A DNA stretch of 10,084 nt. It comes from Candidatus Effluviviaceae Genus I sp. GTDB taxonomy: Bacteria > Joyebacterota > Joyebacteria > Joyebacterales > Joyebacteraceae. Position numbers and translations under genes: made by a program. The notes beneath the pieces are model-generated. The model had not been told where the DNA came from, ran no database searches, and worked only from the letters and a program-made list of their open reading frames with translations. This document shows, piece after piece, positions 1-6,339 of the stretch; within the stretch, counting starts at the first letter, position 1, and every line of letters begins with the position of its first letter. The stretch is taken from the NCBI GenBank assembly GCA_016867725.1, contig VGIX01000047.1, positions 1 through 10,084 of the forward strand, read 5' to 3'.

Positions 1-1
1 G

Positions 2-16
2 TTCGTCATCGGGTAG
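2..16 (+). CDS. possible 3' end of an upstream gene (last four codons)
   Basis: Positions 2-16 read F-V-I-G-stop, and the stop lies 2 bp before the GGAGG ribosome site of the mscS-type gene. A hydrophobic ending of this kind would fit the last beta strand of a Usp-type protein, like the one encoded two genes downstream, but four codons cannot identify a family. The stop could also be chance. If real, it would place the channel gene inside an operon rather than at its start, which would agree with the absence of any visible promoter here. Confidence 0.2.
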   Translation, partial: FVIG

Positions 17-17
17 C

Positions 18-22
18 GGAGG
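18..22 (+). promoter_or_regulatory. Shine-Dalgarno fixing the GTG start of the MscS gene
   Basis: GGAGG ends 6 nt before the GTG at 29. This supports the GTG over the ATG at 71, which would cut off the residues leading into the first membrane helix. Confidence 0.7.
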
Positions 23-28
23 CGGATC

Positions 29-946
29 GTGGCGTTCGACTGGAGACAGGTCTTCAACCCAACCGTGTTCATGAAGTGGGTCTTCTCGAGCGGCATCCGC
101 ATCGCGGGGATCCTGCTTGTCGCGTTCGTCGTGACGCGCCTGGCCGGGTTCATCACGCGCCGCATCGAGAGGGCGTTCGAGGACGACGACCCGACGACGC
201 TCTCCGAGCGGGAGAAGCGCGCCGCGACCATCGGGAAGGTGGTGCGGAACCTCGTCCGCGTCGCCGCGTGGGGCGTCGCCGCGCTCATGGTCCTGCGCGA
301 ACTGGGGATCGACATCGCCCCCATCCTCGCGGGCGTCGGCATCGCCGGCCTCGCCGTCGGCTTCGGCGCGCAGTCGCTCGTGAAGGACTTCCTCGCCGGG
401 GTCTTCATCCTCCTCGAGAACCAGTTCCGCGTGGGCGACGTCATCGAGACCGCCGGCGTCTCGGGCGTCGTCGAGCGCATCACGCTTCGCTCCACCACGC
501 TCCGCGACGTCCGCGGGAACGTCCACGTCATCCCGAACGGCGCGATGGCGGTCGTGACGAACATGACGAAGCAGTGGTCGAGGTTCGTCCTCGACCTCGG
601 CGTCTCCTACGGCGAGGACGTGGACCGCGTCATCGCGGTCCTGAAGTCGGTCGGCGACGAGCTGGTGGCAGCGCCCGAGTTCAGGGAGAAGATCAGCCAG
701 CCGGTGCAGGTGCTCGGCGTGCAGGACTTCGGCGAGTCGTCGGTCGTGATCCGCGTGTCGTTCACGACGAAGCCGCAGGAGCAGTGGGCGGTCGGGCGGG
801 AGTTCCGCCGGCGCGTCAAGAAGGCGTTCGACGAGCAGGGCATCCGGATCCCGTTCCCGCAGCGCGACGTCTGGATCCGTTGGGCGGGGCCGGGCGGGCC
901 CGCGAAGGAGGCCGGGGATGTTCCGGAAGATCCTCGTCGCCGTTGA
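29..946 (+). CDS. small-conductance mechanosensitive channel, MscS family
   Basis: This encodes a 305-residue inner-membrane channel that opens under membrane tension to release solutes during hypo-osmotic shock. It has the compact three-helix MscS plan (E. coli MscS is 286 residues): TM1 about residues 22-42, TM2 about 72-90, and the pore helix TM3 about 95-129. TM3 carries the Gly/Ala-rich run A-G-V-G-I-A-G-L-A-V-G-F-G-A-Q-S-L-V that packs the pore, followed by the family signature LLENQFRVGDVIE (128-140). The beta domain shows VIPNGAM (168-173) and the C-terminal cytoplasmic part ends in the usual IPFPQRDVWIR. A charged loop (EDDDPTTLSEREKR, 51-64) joins TM1 and TM2. The GTG start is chosen for its GGAGG ribosome site. 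The last 29 bp overlap the start of the Usp gene, so the two are probably co-transcribed and translationally coupled. The family is certain; which MscS subtype it is cannot be told from sequence alone. Confidence 0.95.
   Translation: MAFDWRQVFNPTVFMKWVFSSGIRIAGILLVAFVVTRLAGFITRRIERAFEDDDPTTLSEREKRAATIGKVVRNLVRVAAWGVAALMVLRELGIDIAPILAGVGIAGLAVGFGAQSLVKDFLAGVFILLENQFRVGDVIETAGVSGVVERITLRSTTLRDVRGNVHVIPNGAMAVVTNMTKQWSRFVLDLGVSYGEDVDRVIAVLKSVGDELVAAPEFREKISQPVQVLGVQDFGESSVVIRVSFTTKPQEQWAVGREFRRRVKKAFDEQGIRIPFPQRDVWIRWAGPGGPAKEAGDVPEDPRRR
905..911 (+). promoter_or_regulatory. Shine-Dalgarno of the Usp gene, inside the MscS coding region
   Basis: AAGGAGG, a near-complete anti-16S match, sits 6 nt before the ATG at 918 and inside the last codons of the channel gene. 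This supports the start and suggests translational coupling. Confidence 0.75.
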
Positions 947-1343
947 CGGCTCAGGCCACTTCGACAGTGCCGTCGCGGCGGCCGCGCGCCTCGCCGCGTG
1001 CGGCGGCGCGAAGCTCACCGTCTGCCACGCGTTCTACATCCCCGAGAGCTACCGCGCCGACCTCGGCGACGAGCTCCGCGCCGGCATGCGCCAGGACGCC
1101 GAGGACATCCTCGCGCACGCGGCCGCCGTGGCGAAGGAGCACGGCGTCGCCGCCGACACGCGCCTTCTCGAGCAGCCCCATGCCGCGGAGGCTGTCGTCG
1201 CGCTGGCGGAGTCCGAGGGCGCCGACCTCATCGTCGTCGGCGCGCGCGGGCACAGCAAGGACGAGGCCTGGACGCTCAGCTCGGTGAGCGAGACCGTCGC
1301 AAGGCTGGCCGCATGCTCGGTGCTGATCGTCAGGAGAGCCTAG
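918..1343 (+). CDS. universal stress protein, UspA family, single domain
   Basis: This is a 141-residue cytoplasmic protein of the UspA alpha/beta nucleotide-binding fold, the family's usual single-domain length. The N-terminus KILVAVDGS contains the conserved Asp (D10) that contacts adenine in ATP-binding members. The C-terminal phosphate-binding loop is VVGARGHSKDEAWTLSSVS. Its G108-x-x-G111-9x spacing matches the ATP-type pattern G-2x-G-9x-G-(S/T), but the third Gly is Ser (S121) before S122. The 9-residue insert is acidic/aromatic (HSKDEAW), unlike the common G-(L/F)-x-x-(L/F)-L-L-G form. ATP binding is therefore likely but not assured. The start overlaps the mscS-type gene by 29 bp, suggesting that the channel and stress protein are made together. 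The stop codon is shared, on opposite strands, with the convergent HAD gene. Confidence 0.92.
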   Translation: MFRKILVAVDGSGHFDSAVAAAARLAACGGAKLTVCHAFYIPESYRADLGDELRAGMRQDAEDILAHAAAVAKEHGVAADTRLLEQPHAAEAVVALAESEGADLIVVGARGHSKDEAWTLSSVSETVARLAACSVLIVRRA

Positions 1344-2284
1344 AGGATCGACGAGGCCACGGCGGCGAGCGACGACAGGAACTCGTAGACCTCCTTGGGG
1401 TTTCTCACGAAGAGGGAGGCGGCAGACGGGCGCGAACGCTCGGCGACGAGAACGGGAAGCGAGCCGGGCCAGCCGTCGAGTTCGTCCTCGTCGTCCATCG
1501 GCGGCACGACCCACGCGCCGTCCGCGCCGTCGGGGCAGGACCACTCGGTGAGCGCAGCGAACGCGTCCTCGTCCGTCACGTCGTCTCCGACGTAGATGGC
1601 GAGCGTCTCCTCGCGGTCCGCGTCCCCGAGGATGTGCCTGACCGCATGGCCCTTGTGCCAGCCGGCCAGGCGCACGCCCACCCCCGACCGATCGTAGAGC
1701 ACCTCGAGCTGGCACCGCGCGTCCGCCTCCTTCACGAGCGCGATGAACTCCTGTGTCGCCTCCCGCGCGACGGCGCGCGCGTCACGCGGCAGCCTCACCG
1801 ACAGCGTGCAGCCGAGGTTCTCCACCTCGACGCCGGGGAAGCGCGCGAGGTGGTCCCTCGCGTGCCCCTCCAGGTCGCGGAAGAGCCGCCTCGTCACGCA
1901 GGGATTGACCGGGAAGAACGGCGTGCCGCGCGCGCCGCGGATCTCGAACCCGCCCTGTCCGACGAACCCCAGCCCGGGCACGCGCAAGAGGTCGTCCAGC
2001 TCCGAGACGCAGCGGCGACTCACGACGAACACGTTGAAGGCGTCCTCGCCCGCGAGCTGCTCGAGCTTCGAGCGGACCTCGGGCGCCGGCGCGGGCGCGC
2101 GGCCGCCGGTCCCGTCGCCGGGGACCAGCGTCCCGCGGTAGTCCACGAACAGGAAGACCTCCGTCGCCGAGCCGAGCGCCCGGGCGAGGAGGTCCACCTC
2201 CTCGGAGACGTGATTGGGATACGCAAGCTCGGGGTCGTTCCGGATCATGTGGTATCGGAGCCTCTTCACCCGGCCCGCGGACAT
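1340..2284 (-). CDS. trehalose-6-phosphate phosphatase-like HAD protein with altered active site
   Basis: This encodes 314 residues, longer than typical OtsB (about 230-270) because of an N-terminal segment. Relatives remove phosphate from trehalose 6-phosphate. Homology is clear: VDYRGTLVP (47-55) is HAD motif I, VVSRRCVSELDDLL (87-100) motif II, the PGVEVENLG block (150-158) matches OtsB's PGxELExKG, K211 in GWHKGHAV is motif III, and YVGDDVTDEDAF (231-242) is the canonical motif IV. Against E. coli OtsB recalled from memory, however, the second motif I Asp is Arg (R50), SGR is SRR, the His of the G-x-H-G-x-E loop is Gly (G111), and K...HYR in the substrate cap is L157...R-L-P (164-166). 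The nucleophile D48 is kept. The protein may have lost or changed activity. No synthase (OtsA) lies nearby. The ATG at 2284 has no clear ribosome site; the ATG at 2248 (residue 13) is an alternative. The frame is open and full length, so it is not a pseudogene. Confidence 0.85.
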   Translation of the reverse strand: MSAGRVKRLRYHMIRNDPELAYPNHVSEEVDLLARALGSATEVFLFVDYRGTLVPGDGTGGRAPAPAPEVRSKLEQLAGEDAFNVFVVSRRCVSELDDLLRVPGLGFVGQGGFEIRGARGTPFFPVNPCVTRRLFRDLEGHARDHLARFPGVEVENLGCTLSVRLPRDARAVAREATQEFIALVKEADARCQLEVLYDRSGVGVRLAGWHKGHAVRHILGDADREETLAIYVGDDVTDEDAFAALTEWSCPDGADGAWVVPPMDDEDELDGWPGSLPVLVAERSRPSAASLFVRNPKEVYEFLSSLAAVASSIL

Positions 2285-2292
2285 GAGAGCGC

Positions 2293-2332
2293 CGGGGCGG
2301 GGTCGGTGAACACGATAACCACCCCCGCCCCG
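2293..2332 (-). terminator. strong GC hairpin between the protease gene and the HAD gene
   Basis: There is a perfect 10-bp inverted repeat (2293-2302 against 2323-2332, CGGGGCGGGG type) with three more pairs inside (2305-2307/2318-2320) after a 2-nt mismatch. It begins 13 bp past the protease stop and ends 8 bp before the ATG of the next gene on the same strand. No T-run follows, so it is not a textbook intrinsic terminator. It may stop or pause transcription, protect the 3' end of the protease mRNA, or reduce expression of the HAD gene. Confidence 0.45.
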
Positions 2333-2345
2333 ACGCGCAAGGCGA

Positions 2346-5300
2346 CTACTTCAGGAGCACCATCGTCTTCTCGGACGCCATCCCGTCCGCCACGAGGCGG
2401 TACATGTACACGCCGCTCGCCACCTTCTGACCCGCATCGTTCGTGCCGTCCCACACGACGCTCCCCGGCCCCGCCTCCTGCCTCCCGCCGCCCAGCGTTC
2501 GCACCAGCCGCCCGGACGCCGTGTAGATCTCGACCGCCACGTCCCCGGCACGCGGCAACTCGTACTGGATGACCGTCGTCGGGTTGAACGGGTTCGGCGC
2601 GTTTTGCGACAGCCTGAACGTCCAGCTCCCCGCGCCGTCCGCCACCAGAGCCGTCGGGGCTGAGGTCAGTTCGATGTCGTCTACGTACCAGCCCTCGTAG
2701 GTCACGTAGCCGTCGGACGCGAACCGGAACCGCACCTGCACCGTCTCGCCGGCGTACGCCGAGAGGTTGAACGTCTCCTGACGCCAGCCGTGGTTGCCGG
2801 ACCAGCACGGCGTGCCCTGCGGGAGCGGGTTGGCAGGGTTCGAGTTCTTGATGTGGCTGTAGCCGCCCACCGGCTCGATCACGTCCCACGTCACGCCGCC
2901 GTCCGTCGTCATCTCGACCAGGCAGCAGTCCCACGCGGACATGCTCGTCTCCTGCTCCGAGGCCAGCCAGTCCCAGAACCGGAGCTGCGCGTCCGCGCCG
3001 AGGCAGATCGGACGCATCACGAGCGCGCCGTCGGCCGAGTCGGCGTAGTAGGTGGACCCCTCGCCGCCGAACTTCCAGCTGTGCCCCGGGGTGTGGCTCC
3101 GGTACGTGTCGATGTGCCACTCGTCGACGAACCCGCCCGTGACCGGCCCGTGCGTCCACTCGCCCTCGCCGGACTCCACGTCGTCCGTGAAGTCGCCGCC
3201 GCTGCTCATGATGCTGAAGGCGGTCGTCGCCGCGTAGCCCCGGTCGGCCGCGACGTCCAGCACGAAGTCAACGTGATGGAACTCGGGGCAGTCGGGAAGC
3301 AGCGTGACCGAGAACACGCCGCCCAGCGCCGCGGTCGCGCCCGCGCCGATCGTCGCGACGCCCTGCTCTGCCTCGTTGATCCGAACGTACGGGTCCGAGG
3401 ACGACAGCGTCGCCACCACGCCCGTCGCTGCGGCGCCACCGGTGTTCCGGAGCGACACGGTGATGAGGATGGTCTCCCCCGCCTCGAGGCAGCCGTTGCC
3501 GTTGCCCGAGTACTGCGGGTCGTCCGCCAGATGGCTCGCGTACGACAGCACCGGCGCCGCCACCGCCAGACTGAAGCTCGACGACCACGTCTCCCGCTCC
3601 TGCGCCATGACGGCGATGTCGCGCCGCACGGCGCGCCCCGCCTCCGCCTCGCGCGACCCCTCGGTGATGGCCAGCTCGAACTGCAGCACCGTGCCGTTGG
3701 GCGCATCGGAGGACACGGTGAACGAGTGGCTCCCGAGGCAGGTCGCCGTCCCGAGCGACGCGATGTCGCCGTACTCCCCGTTCGCGTCGATCACGGCAAC
3801 GTGCGGGCTCCCGCTCGAGAGCTGAGCCCCGACCCCGGTCGCCGTCGCGCTTCCGACGTTTCTGAGCGTCGGGACGATCTCGATCGTCTCGCCGGCGTTC
3901 ACGACGCCGTCGCCGTTCCCGTCGCTCCCGCCGACCGCGTCGTCGTCAAGCTCGTAGTGGTCGAGCACGACGAACGGGCCCGTCGCGGGCGCGACCGTGA
4001 TGTCCGCGCCGTACACGAGGCGGTCGTGCGCCCACACCTTGATGTGCATCGTGCCCGGGCCCTGCGCGTGCGGGTGCAGCGTCACGACGCCCGAGGCGTT
4101 CGTCACGCCCGTGCTGTACACCGAGTGGTCGTCCGTCCAGACGGTGGCCCGCGCGCCCGCCACGGCCCCCTGCCCCGATGCCGACACGGTCACCTGCATG
4201 TCGGGCTGGCCCACGATGATCGCCGACGGATGGTCAACGACCATGGCCGTCGGCTGGGCCGTCCACAGGTGCAGAGCCGGGTCGCCGAACACGGTGAGCT
4301 GGTAGTAGCACCAGCGGTTCGCGCCGTAGTTGATCGCCCAGATGTTGTCGGTCTTCGAGTCGTCGTTCGCCGAGCCGATGGCATAGATGTGCTCGCCGAA
4401 CATGGCGTCGAAGAACTGCCGGTCGAAGAACTGCGACGAGCCGTTCGTCCCGCCCGGATCGCCCCAGCCGTACCGCGAGTTCATCACGACGGCCACCGCG
4501 CCGTCGTCGTCGCACGCGAACTCCTCGGCGAAGCAGTCGCCGGTGTAGCTGCCGCCCGTGGTCCTGTTGTCGAACGACCCGGAGTAGCAGCCCTGGCTGT
4601 AGACGAAGTTCAGCGAGTGGTTCGTCCCGTCGTTGTCGAACTGCGGGATGTCCGTGTTGTACATCTTCATGCAGTACTGAACGTTGCAGTGTCCGAGGTG
4701 GTTGACGATGTTCATCCCGGATTCCATGGCGCTGATGAGCGCCGACGCCGACCACGAGCCCTGGCTGTCGTAGAACACGCTCACGGTCATGGACCCCGGC
4801 ACGAACCCGACGGTCGCGTAGCCGTTCATCGAGCTGCCGTAGCGGACCTCTTCCTTCGAGGCGTCGCCGTACGTGAGCGGGCTCGTCCACAGGAGCTCGC
4901 CGGCCATGATCGCCTTGTTGCTCTCCGAGACGATCGGCGAGTTCGCGTACCGCATCGTCTTCGTGACGAAGTTCTGGACGTGCGCGGCGGTGCTCACGCA
5001 GGCGCGTCCCACCGCGACCTCGGGGTAGAAGTCCTCCTCCCCCGGCTCGCCCCAGTAGGAGTCGCCGTCGGTGTTCCAGGTGCCGTCGAGCGCGCCGTAG
5101 TAGATGTCGCCGGGGATGTCGTTGTCGACCTCTCCGTAGGCGTCCGCTCGCAGCCCCCTGTGCGGGATGCCGTTCGCGTCGCGCGCGTCGCCCACCAGCA
5201 ACACGTAGTCAACGTCCCACGCGCTGTACGCGTCCGCGATGAACGCGCGGATCTTCGCCGCGTCGTCCACGCCTGCGTAGTTCGCGACGATCCACGACCT

Positions 5301-6092
5301 GAGGTAGATCCCGGCCTTCAAGCCGCGCTGCGTCTGGAACTCCGCGAACCCCGTGAGATAGTCGTCCCACGCGTCGGTCGTGACGATGATGTACTTGTAC
5401 CCAAGCGCCGGGTCGAGCGCTCGGCTCGCCGGCGCGTCGCGCCGCGCGAGCGCGTAGGCGCCGTCGGCCGCCTCGTTGTCCACAAGGCTCCGCACGCGGG
5501 CCACGGTCGGCTCGTCACGCCGGACGCGCGCGCCGAGCGCTTCGCCGACCTCGCGGTCCGCCGCCGTGACGACCTCCACCACCATGTTCGGGTACCACAC
5601 GAGCGCGCCGTCGGAAGGACGGTACTCGACCGGGTGCAGCGCGACCGTCGCGATCCCGTGCCCGCGATAGAGACCGAAGAGCGGCTCGTCGTTCAACCGG
5701 CCCGGGAACGAGGCGCGGGCGCCGTAGTCCGGACCGACCGGCTGGATCGGCCCCGTGAAGCTCAGCGGATACTGCGGCTGCGCGGGCGCAACGAGATAGC
5801 CCGTCCCGAGAAGGACGGGCTCGCCGGGCGTGACGCGGACCTCGGTCACTCGCTCGCCCGGCGGGAGCAGGAGCCTCGCTGCGGCCACGGGAAGCAGCGG
5901 CTCGCCGGGGGCTGCAAGACTCGTTGCCCCGTCCATGGAGACGGCGTGGTAGCCGTCCACCGGCTTGATGAGGGGTTCGCTGAACTCGTACCGCTGTACG
6001 ACGACGCCGGCGGCTGCTGTGCCCGTGACCAGCGCGGCGCAGACCACGGCGAGAAGGGGGAGCATCGGCCGGACGGCAACCATCGCTCTCAT
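2346..6092 (-). CDS. secreted gingipain-like cysteine protease (peptidase family C25) with FlgD-like C-terminal sorting domain
   Basis: This encodes 1,248 residues from the ATG at 6092, which has an AAGGAAG site 7 nt upstream. A signal peptide spans residues 1 to about 28 (basic start, P-M-L-P-L-L-A-V-V-C-A-A-L-V core, cleavage near TAA-A/G). About 30-230 is propeptide-like. The C25 catalytic region, about 230-610, starts at YKYIIVTTDAWDDY; catalytic His468 lies in NHLGHC and Cys502 in SQGCYSGSFD, 34 residues apart, close to the His-Cys spacing in gingipain R. It closes with FGDPALHLW. Then come an Ig-like domain (about 610-700), two related CARDB-like modules (about 715-830 and 850-955) each opening with a G-N-G-rich stretch ending A-G-E-T, a MAM/jelly-roll-like domain (about 965-1140) ending YVDDIELTS, and a terminal module (1159-1248) with QNAPNPFNPTT and SGVYMYRLVADG. 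This last module resembles type A type IX secretion signals. The protein is probably exported and surface-bound or released. Substrate specificity cannot be read from sequence. Confidence 0.93.
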   Translation of the reverse strand: MRAMVAVRPMLPLLAVVCAALVTGTAAAGVVVQRYEFSEPLIKPVDGYHAVSMDGATSLAAPGEPLLPVAAARLLLPPGERVTEVRVTPGEPVLLGTGYLVAPAQPQYPLSFTGPIQPVGPDYGARASFPGRLNDEPLFGLYRGHGIATVALHPVEYRPSDGALVWYPNMVVEVVTAADREVGEALGARVRRDEPTVARVRSLVDNEAADGAYALARRDAPASRALDPALGYKYIIVTTDAWDDYLTGFAEFQTQRGLKAGIYLRSWIVANYAGVDDAAKIRAFIADAYSAWDVDYVLLVGDARDANGIPHRGLRADAYGEVDNDIPGDIYYGALDGTWNTDGDSYWGEPGEEDFYPEVAVGRACVSTAAHVQNFVTKTMRYANSPIVSESNKAIMAGELLWTSPLTYGDASKEEVRYGSSMNGYATVGFVPGSMTVSVFYDSQGSWSASALISAMESGMNIVNHLGHCNVQYCMKMYNTDIPQFDNDGTNHSLNFVYSQGCYSGSFDNRTTGGSYTGDCFAEEFACDDDGAVAVVMNSRYGWGDPGGTNGSSQFFDRQFFDAMFGEHIYAIGSANDDSKTDNIWAINYGANRWCYYQLTVFGDPALHLWTAQPTAMVVDHPSAIIVGQPDMQVTVSASGQGAVAGARATVWTDDHSVYSTGVTNASGVVTLHPHAQGPGTMHIKVWAHDRLVYGADITVAPATGPFVVLDHYELDDDAVGGSDGNGDGVVNAGETIEIVPTLRNVGSATATGVGAQLSSGSPHVAVIDANGEYGDIASLGTATCLGSHSFTVSSDAPNGTVLQFELAITEGSREAEAGRAVRRDIAVMAQERETWSSSFSLAVAAPVLSYASHLADDPQYSGNGNGCLEAGETILITVSLRNTGGAAATGVVATLSSSDPYVRINEAEQGVATIGAGATAALGGVFSVTLLPDCPEFHHVDFVLDVAADRGYAATTAFSIMSSGGDFTDDVESGEGEWTHGPVTGGFVDEWHIDTYRSHTPGHSWKFGGEGSTYYADSADGALVMRPICLGADAQLRFWDWLASEQETSMSAWDCCLVEMTTDGGVTWDVIEPVGGYSHIKNSNPANPLPQGTPCWSGNHGWRQETFNLSAYAGETVQVRFRFASDGYVTYEGWYVDDIELTSAPTALVADGAGSWTFRLSQNAPNPFNPTTVIQYELPRAGDVAVEIYTASGRLVRTLGGGRQEAGPGSVVWDGTNDAGQKVASGVYMYRLVADGMASEKTMVLLK

Positions 6093-6099
6093 GCAGCGT

Positions 6100-6106
6100 C
6101 TTCCTT
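6100..6106 (-). promoter_or_regulatory. Shine-Dalgarno fixing the protease start
   Basis: AAGGAAG on the - strand lies 7 nt before the ATG at 6092. It favours this start over the in-frame ATG at 6143, which would put 17 extra residues, several of them charged, in front of the signal peptide. The ATG at 6083, three codons further in, is less well spaced. Confidence 0.65.
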
Positions 6107-6110
6107 TCTC

Positions 6111-6130
6111 GGGCGGGCGCGCCCCCGCCC
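6111..6130 (-). promoter_or_regulatory. leader hairpin next to the protease ribosome site
   Basis: GGGCGGG (6111-6117) pairs with CCCGCCC (6124-6130) around a 6-nt loop. In the protease mRNA this 7-bp all-GC stem ends 4 nt before the ribosome site, so it could influence ribosome access. The role is inferred. Confidence 0.35.
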
Positions 6131-6224
6131 AGAACGCCGACACCCGGCTCAGGAAAACCCTAGAGAGGCCCGGGCGCGGCCCTCGCCACGCGCGCGGGGG
6201 CGACGCCCGGGTCTTCGCTTGCGC

Positions 6225-6253
6225 AGTATAGCACGTGGCAAGCGCGGTCGCAA
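6225..6253 (-). promoter_or_regulatory. sigma70-like promoter of the C25 protease gene
   Basis: On the - strand TTGCGA (6253-6248, 4/6 to TTGACA) is followed by a 17-bp spacer and TATACT (6230-6225, 5/6 to TATAAT). These are rare AT-rich hexamers in a very GC-rich background. Transcription would start near 6218, giving a leader of about 126 nt. Confidence 0.6.
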
Positions 6254-6260
6254 CGAGCGC

Positions 6261-6289
6261 TTGATGCTCGACGCGGTCCGAGGTATCAT
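6261..6289 (+). promoter_or_regulatory. sigma70-like promoter of the GNAT gene
   Basis: TTGATG (6261-6266, 4/6) is followed by a 17-bp spacer and TATCAT (6284-6289, 5/6). Transcription would start near 6296, about 44 nt before the ATG at 6340. The -35 box lies only 7 bp from the -35 box of the divergent protease promoter. Confidence 0.6.
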
Positions 6290-6339
6290 CTCCGCGTCAA
6301 CGCACCATAGTGCCCCGTCGGCTACCGTGGGCAGAGGCG

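Noticed and set aside
1340-2284. Calling the OtsB-like gene a pseudogene
   Set aside because: The frame is intact at full length, motif IV and the nucleophile are preserved, and the substitutions are specific rather than scattered.
998-2572. A 524-codon + strand open frame covering the Usp and HAD genes
   Set aside because: It is antisense to the HAD gene, with low-complexity Arg/His composition and no ribosome site. The Usp and OtsB-like frames explain the region.
6039-6041. Cys18 in the protease signal region as a lipoprotein attachment site
   Set aside because: The preceding residues L-A-V-V are not a lipobox (no Gly/Ala/Ser at -1) and hydrophobic residues continue past the Cys to a better signal-peptidase I site.
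6093-6143. Upstream ATG extension of the protease (17 more residues)
   Set aside because: It would bury the signal peptide behind a charged segment and lacks a ribosome site, whereas the ATG at 6092 has AAGGAAG.
6310-6339. GTG start for the GNAT gene
   Set aside because: It would leave only about 14 nt after the predicted transcription start and no ribosome site. It is still possible if the mRNA is nearly leaderless.
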